Assembly (NCBI GenBank): GCA_001805765.1
Contig: MHGW01000013.1
Coordinates: forward strand, 208-10,059
Direction: 5' to 3'
Length of the DNA: 9,852 nucleotides
Source: Omnitrophica WOR_2 bacterium RIFCSPLOWO2_01_FULL_41_12
GTDB taxonomy: Bacteria; Omnitrophota; Gorgyraeia; Gygaellales; Profunditerraquicolaceae
The notes beneath the pieces were generated by a model, which had not been told where the DNA came from, did not search any database, and worked only from the letters and a program-made list of their open reading frames with translations. Shown here in pieces: positions 7,701 to 9,852 of the stretch (within the stretch, counting starts at the first letter, position 1; each line of letters begins with the position of its first letter). Made by a program: the position numbers and the translations under genes.

Positions 7701-8226
7701 AATAGGAAATATTGCGCAATACAAAGACCAGGACGCCATAAATTTAGTGGGTTTGATTATCAAGATTAAGCAGACCACTACCAGGCTAAAGCAGGAAAAA
7801 ATGGCCATTTTAAAAATAGAAGATTTAGAGGGAGTGATGGAAGCCTTGATATTTCCTGCGGCTTTTCAGAAAGTATCGCGCTATCTCCAACCGAACAGTG
7901 TAGTTTTGGTCAGGGGCAGGCTGAATGCCAGGGAAGATACCCCTAAGATTATAGTGAATGACCTTTTTCCCATAGAGGAGGCGTATAAGTTAATTACCCG
8001 GGTAAATATTGATCTTTCCGGAATTCGGGAAAATTTATTTGAGAGTTTGAAAGAATTATTAACTTCTTCTTCGGGCAGTATACCGGTTTACTTGAATTTA
8101 AATACGCCCACTAAGTCCCGGGTACAGTTAATCGTCGGACAAGGGCTATATATTAATCCCTCCGAAGAATTAATTCAGGATATCGAGAATCTTCTGGGCA
8201 GGGAAAGATTGTCTCTGGTATTTTAG
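4792..8226 (+). CDS. dnaE: DNA polymerase III alpha subunit, DnaE1 type, with intact PHP domain
   Basis: This is the replicative DNA polymerase catalytic subunit, 1144 residues (E. coli 1160). The PHP domain (about 1-215) keeps all nine expected metal ligands: His10, His12, Asp19, His44, Glu69, His91, Cys141, Asp209 and His211. The polymerase core has GPGRGSAAGSLVSYLLGIT (358-376), the catalytic aspartates in PDIDIDF (399-405; Asp400 and Asp402) and Asp553 in KVDFLGLRNLT. Fingers and tandem helix-hairpin-helix regions follow (YGFNKSHSAAYALISYRTAY, 743-762). A probable beta-clamp motif QISFF lies at 908-912. An OB fold covers about 984-1062, followed by a short C-terminal domain. It follows guaA by 23 bases and is probably co-transcribed with it. 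No Shine-Dalgarno sequence precedes the ATG at 4792, but the N-terminus SEFTHLHLHTQFSLLDG fits the family, so I keep this start. No intein or frameshift is seen. Confidence 0.99.
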   Translation: MPRSEFTHLHLHTQFSLLDGACRIPELLSLAKLYKMDSLAITDHGNMFGAVDFYLEAQNAGIKPIIGSEVYIAPKGRLDKTTSGIEEAAYHFILLARDETGYQNLMKLVSIGYLEGFYYRPRIDKSVLAQYSEGLIGLSACLKGEIPVMLAQKRFNDALKASDDFLNILGRENFYLEVQGNSIPEQKIVNEGLIKISKELNIPLVATNDVHYLVKEHASAHEALLCVQTQTTLSDPNRLRFQTDEFYFKSPQEMRELFKDIPQAITNTQVIAGRCNLELDFSQVHLPKYEPPDGQSKENFLTNLCREGLKLRFTEETLVIKERLEHELKLIKDTGFVSYFLIVWDFVHYAKEKGIPTGPGRGSAAGSLVSYLLGITDINPLKYGLLFERFLNPERIGLPDIDIDFCYERRQEVIDYVTQKYGQENVAQVITFGTMQARAVVRDVGRVMAMAYADVDRIAKMIPSDPNTTLKSALISEPELKNLYKNDPQITKLIDTALSLEGLNRHASIHAAGVVIADKPLNNYMPLFKSADDQITTGFSMNVLEKIGLLKVDFLGLRNLTVIDQSAKIVKERQGKVVDIENIPLDDQKTYKLLSLAQTFGVFQLESSGMRDLLKKLQPEYFEDLIALLALYRPGPIGSGLLDDFMQRKHNRVPIKYDHKKLEGILKETYGIMVYQEQIMQIVSSLAGFTLAQADILRRAMSKKIPEVMEQQRKNFVLGCAKNEISESVAEKIFDQIEYFSGYGFNKSHSAAYALISYRTAYLKAHFPIEFMTALLNSERDNTDKIVEYVNEAGRMGIKILPPDINESDALFKVIDNNTIRFGLLAVKNVGSGAIESVVQARMEGKFNSLQDLCQRIDPRLVNRKVLESLIKCGALDYFGLPRAQMVAGLDKVLEFSSKTQKEKAKGQISFFDQDFLTNSFKDSVNNLPEIKEWPEPQLLSFEKEMLGFYVSGHPLARYAEQLRRFSSSSIGNIAQYKDQDAINLVGLIIKIKQTTTRLKQEKMAILKIEDLEGVMEALIFPAAFQKVSRYLQPNSVVLVRGRLNAREDTPKIIVNDLFPIEEAYKLITRVNIDLSGIRENLFESLKELLTSSSGSIPVYLNLNTPTKSRVQLIVGQGLYINPSEELIQDIENLLGRERLSLVF

Positions 8227-8240
8227 GTTTTATATTCTTA

Positions 8241-8269
8241 TTGACATTGTAAGTTTTTGGTGGTACTAT
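8241..8269 (+). promoter_or_regulatory. Extended -10 sigma-70 promoter of the HU/IHF gene
   Basis: A perfect -35 box TTGACA (8241-8246) is followed after 17 bases by TACTAT (8264-8269), four of six consensus bases, directly preceded by TGG (8261-8263), an extended -10 element (TGn). Transcription would start near 8275-8277, leaving a leader of only about 20 bases. The HU/IHF gene is therefore likely expressed independently of dnaE, although no terminator is visible between them. Confidence 0.75.
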
Positions 8270-8282
8270 GGTTATGTAAAAT

Positions 8283-8289
8283 GGAGGTG
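8283..8289 (+). promoter_or_regulatory. Strong Shine-Dalgarno site of the HU/IHF gene
   Basis: GGAGGTG lies 5 bases upstream of the ATG at 8295 and fixes the start of this small gene. It fits an abundant nucleoid protein. Confidence 0.85.
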
Positions 8290-8294
8290 CAGAG

Positions 8295-8567
8295 ATGACA
8301 AAGAAAGATATTATACTTAAAGTATCTGACGCGACGAATTTAAAACAGATAGATGTGAAGAAGGTTGTACAAAAAGCCTTTGATTGTATTATTGAGGCGC
8401 TGGTAAGAGGAGAAAAAATAGAACTGCGTAATTTCGGGGTCTTTAAGATAAAACAGAGAAAGAGCCGCACTGGCAGGAATCCTCGGACCGGTCAGATAGT
8501 TCCTGTCCCACCGAGAAAAGTAGTTGTCTTTAAGCCGGGCCTTGAGATGAAGAAAAAGGTCAGATAA
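8295..8567 (+). CDS. HU/IHF-family nucleoid DNA-binding protein
   Basis: This is a 90-residue, basic, dimeric DNA-bending protein of the bacterial HU/IHF family, acting on the nucleoid. The N-terminal helices (MTKKDIILKVSDATNL to about residue 38) are followed by the beta core ELRNFGVFKIKQRKSRTGRN (43-62). The DNA-gripping arm carries the RNPRTG motif (61-66) with the intercalating Pro63. The second half, VPVPPRKVVVFKPGLEMKKKVR (given here as 69-90), resembles IHF subunits (I-P-A-R-R-V-V-T-F-R-P-G-Q) more than HU (I-A-A-A-K-V-P-x-F). IHF alpha and beta cannot be separated here, and phyla outside the proteobacteria often have IHF-like homodimers, so I give no symbol. It has its own promoter and a strong ribosome binding site. 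It lies between dnaE and hisS. Confidence 0.96.
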   Translation: MTKKDIILKVSDATNLKQIDVKKVVQKAFDCIIEALVRGEKIELRNFGVFKIKQRKSRTGRNPRTGQIVPVPPRKVVVFKPGLEMKKKVR

Positions 8568-8617
8568 AGACAAGTCCGTTTATCAAACCTAAAGATAAAA
8601 TTTCAAATTCAAAATAA

Positions 8618-9799
8618 ATGTCTTCAATGAGGTTAAGGAGAATTTCAGGAACAAAAGATATCTTGCCTGACGAGGTATCTTGGTGGCAAAATATAGAGTC
8701 AATAACCCGCCAGATCTTTTCCAGCTATAATTATAAAGAGATACGCCCGCCTTTACTAGAAGAAGCTCTTTTATTTAATCGTTCTTTAGGCGATTCCGCG
8801 GAGATAGTCCGGAAGCAGATGTTCATTATCAAGAATGATAAAGATACATATGCCCTGCGTCCAGAGGCAACCGCTTCGGTAGTGCGCGCTTATATTGAAA
8901 ATAATTTGGATAAGACACGAGGCCTACAGAAACTTTATTACCTGGGCCCGATGTTTCGGCTGGAAAGGCCGCAAAAGGGCCGCTTGCGCCAATTTCACCA
9001 CTTAGGATGTGAAGTAATCGGATTAAGGGAACCAGAAGTGGATGTAGAAGTGATTTCTTTGGCCAATCATTTGCTGAAAAGTTTTTCTATAGAAGGATAT
9101 AAAATTAAAATTAACAGCTTAGGCTGCGCAAAGGATAAAAAAGAATTAACCCAGATTCTTTCTAAAAACCTAAAGGATAAATTAAGCCAACTTTGCGCTG
9201 ATTGTAAAGTTAGGTTTAGAAAAAATACCTTGCGCATTCTGGATTGTAAAAATGAAGAGTGCGTCAGGATAGTTTCTAAATTAAACATTACGGATAGACA
9301 CCTTTGCCCTGAATGCAGCACGCATTTTGCCTTAGTAAAAGAAGGATTAGGGGCATTAAATTTAGAATATGAGGTCAGCCCATATCTTGTGCGCGGCCTG
9401 GATTATTATACCCGCACGGTCTTTGAAATTACGCATCAGGATTTAGGCAGTCAGGATGCTATAGGCGCAGGCGGAAGGTACGATAATTTAGTCAGTGAAT
9501 TAGGCGGCCCAGACGTAGGGGCAATCGGATTTGCCTTTGGGACGGAGAGATTATTGTTGGTGTCAAGCGTCAAGTGTCAAGCGTCAAACGGAAACTTAGT
9601 GTATCTCATTACATTGGGTGAGGCAGCAAAGAAACAAGGCTTGAAACTATTGGATAATCTACGCAAAGCCGAAATCACCTCGGATATGGATTATGAAAAT
9701 AAGTCTCTTAAAGGCGCTTTGCGCAAGGCCAATGATTTAGGCGCGCATTTTGTCATCATTATAGGAGAGGATGAATTGAAGAAAGACGTAGTACTTTGA
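8618..9799 (+). CDS. hisS: Histidine-tRNA ligase, reading frame broken near the C-terminus
   Basis: HisS is the class II aminoacyl-tRNA synthetase that charges tRNA-His in the cytosol. Family motifs are ISGTKDILPDE (9-19), YALRPEATASVVRAY (78-92, near motif 1), motif 2 with FRLERPQKGRLRQFHHLGCEV (113-133), LVRGLDYYTRTVFE (258-271, histidine binding), GAGGRYDNLV (283-292) and motif 3 GAIGFAFGTERLLL (301-314). The anticodon-binding domain starts at about 326. Cys pairs at 193/196, 210/215 and 230/233 are the usual ones of this bacterial type. The frame stops at TGA 9797-9799 after GEDELKKDVVL, but the family-typical continuation LKDMVSGEQREV is present in another frame from 9796, so the frame is broken by a one-base change or error. 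Residues 315-323 are encoded by a heptamer repeat. No Shine-Dalgarno site precedes the ATG at 8618. An alternative ATG at 8627 is equally possible and gives MRLRRISGTKD, the commoner N-terminus. Confidence 0.95.
   Translation: MSSMRLRRISGTKDILPDEVSWWQNIESITRQIFSSYNYKEIRPPLLEEALLFNRSLGDSAEIVRKQMFIIKNDKDTYALRPEATASVVRAYIENNLDKTRGLQKLYYLGPMFRLERPQKGRLRQFHHLGCEVIGLREPEVDVEVISLANHLLKSFSIEGYKIKINSLGCAKDKKELTQILSKNLKDKLSQLCADCKVRFRKNTLRILDCKNEECVRIVSKLNITDRHLCPECSTHFALVKEGLGALNLEYEVSPYLVRGLDYYTRTVFEITHQDLGSQDAIGAGGRYDNLVSELGGPDVGAIGFAFGTERLLLVSSVKCQASNGNLVYLITLGEAAKKQGLKLLDNLRKAEITSDMDYENKSLKGALRKANDLGAHFVIIIGEDELKKDVVL
9560..9587 (+). repeat. Four-unit GYGTCAA tandem repeat inside hisS
   Basis: The 14-mer GTGTCAAGCGTCAA occurs twice in tandem without a mismatch (9560-9573 and 9574-9587), that is, four heptamers of the form GYGTCAA. 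It encodes VSSVKCQAS, residues 315-323 of HisS, in the linker between the catalytic motif 3 and the anticodon-binding domain. The heptamer is related to the GTGTCAG/GTATCAA units between groES and groEL. Confidence 0.9.
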
Positions 9800-9852
9800 A
9801 GGACATGGTCTCTGGAGAACAGAGGGAAGTTAAACAAGAAGAGTTAATAAAG
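9796..9852 (+). pseudogene. hisS: Out-of-frame continuation of hisS, cut by the window end
   Basis: Reading from TTG at 9796 gives 19 codons without a stop, LKDMVSGEQREVKQEELIK, to the right edge. This is the typical HisS C-terminal segment (an x-L-K-D-M-x-(S/T)-G-E-Q strand after GEDELKK) and joins in sense to the DVV at 390-392 of the upstream frame. The change needed is one extra base around the TTT at 9795-9797. For example, four T instead of three would give V-L-L-K-D. The end of the gene lies outside the window. Confidence 0.85.

Noticed and set aside
8153..8573. Two overlapping minus-strand open frames opposite the HU/IHF gene
   Set aside because: They are antisense shadows of a clear HU/IHF gene with promoter and ribosome binding site on the plus strand.
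8595..8617. TTTCAAATTCAAAATA-like AT-rich repeat before hisS
   Set aside because: Too short and low in complexity to call a repeat unit. It could be ordinary AT-rich spacer.
8642..8644. ATT at 8642 as a rare hisS start codon after AAGGAG (8635-8640)
   Set aside because: The spacing is only one base, too close for a functional ribosome binding site, and upstream ATG codons in frame are available.
9794..9799. CTTTGA at the hisS stop resembles the +1 programmed frameshift site of release factor 2 (prfB)
   Set aside because: A +1 shift here reads EGHGLWRTEGS and stops, which is not HisS-like. The sense continuation needs the -1 frame, and the tRNA reading CTT would pair poorly after a -1 slip, so an indel or sequencing error fits better.

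Overview
The window is a gene-dense piece of a bacterial chromosome. All genes are on the + strand with short gaps. It carries housekeeping genes only: protein folding (groES end, groEL), GMP synthesis (guaB3, guaA), DNA replication (dnaE), a nucleoid protein (HU/IHF family) and translation (hisS). I see no mobile element, CRISPR array, tRNA or rRNA. Base composition looks moderate, with AT-rich gaps. The combination of a GuaB3-type IMP dehydrogenase next to guaA, a DnaE with a fully liganded PHP domain, short GTGTCAA-type heptamer repeats and GGGACTGTCCC hairpins reminds me of uncultivated lineages such as Omnitrophota (PVC group). That placement is an impression, not something shown here.

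Layout: (1) 2-127 is the 3' end of groES; (2) 128-222 is a groES-groEL gap filled by a direct and inverted heptamer repeat array and ending in a strong groEL ribosome binding site; (3) 223-1860 is complete groEL; (4) 1861-2069 holds a GGGACTGTCCC direct-repeat hairpin, a clear intrinsic terminator that ends the groESL unit, and a near-consensus sigma-70 promoter for the next unit; (5) 2070-8226 is guaB3-guaA-dnaE, where guaB3 and guaA overlap by four bases and dnaE follows after 23 bases; (6) 8227-8294 has an extended -10 promoter and a strong ribosome binding site for (7) an HU/IHF-family gene at 8295-8567; (8) 8618 to the right edge is hisS, whose reading frame breaks close to its C-terminus.

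GuaB3 (IMP to XMP) and GuaA (XMP to GMP) form a complete two-step GMP branch, co-expressed with the replicative polymerase. No undescribed biological system is evident. The points most worth a second look are the probable one-base frameshift in hisS at about 9794-9799, a four-unit heptamer repeat that has become part of the hisS coding sequence, the related array between groES and groEL, the use of GuaB3 rather than a canonical CBS-domain GuaB in the gua operon, and the intact metal site of the DnaE PHP domain.
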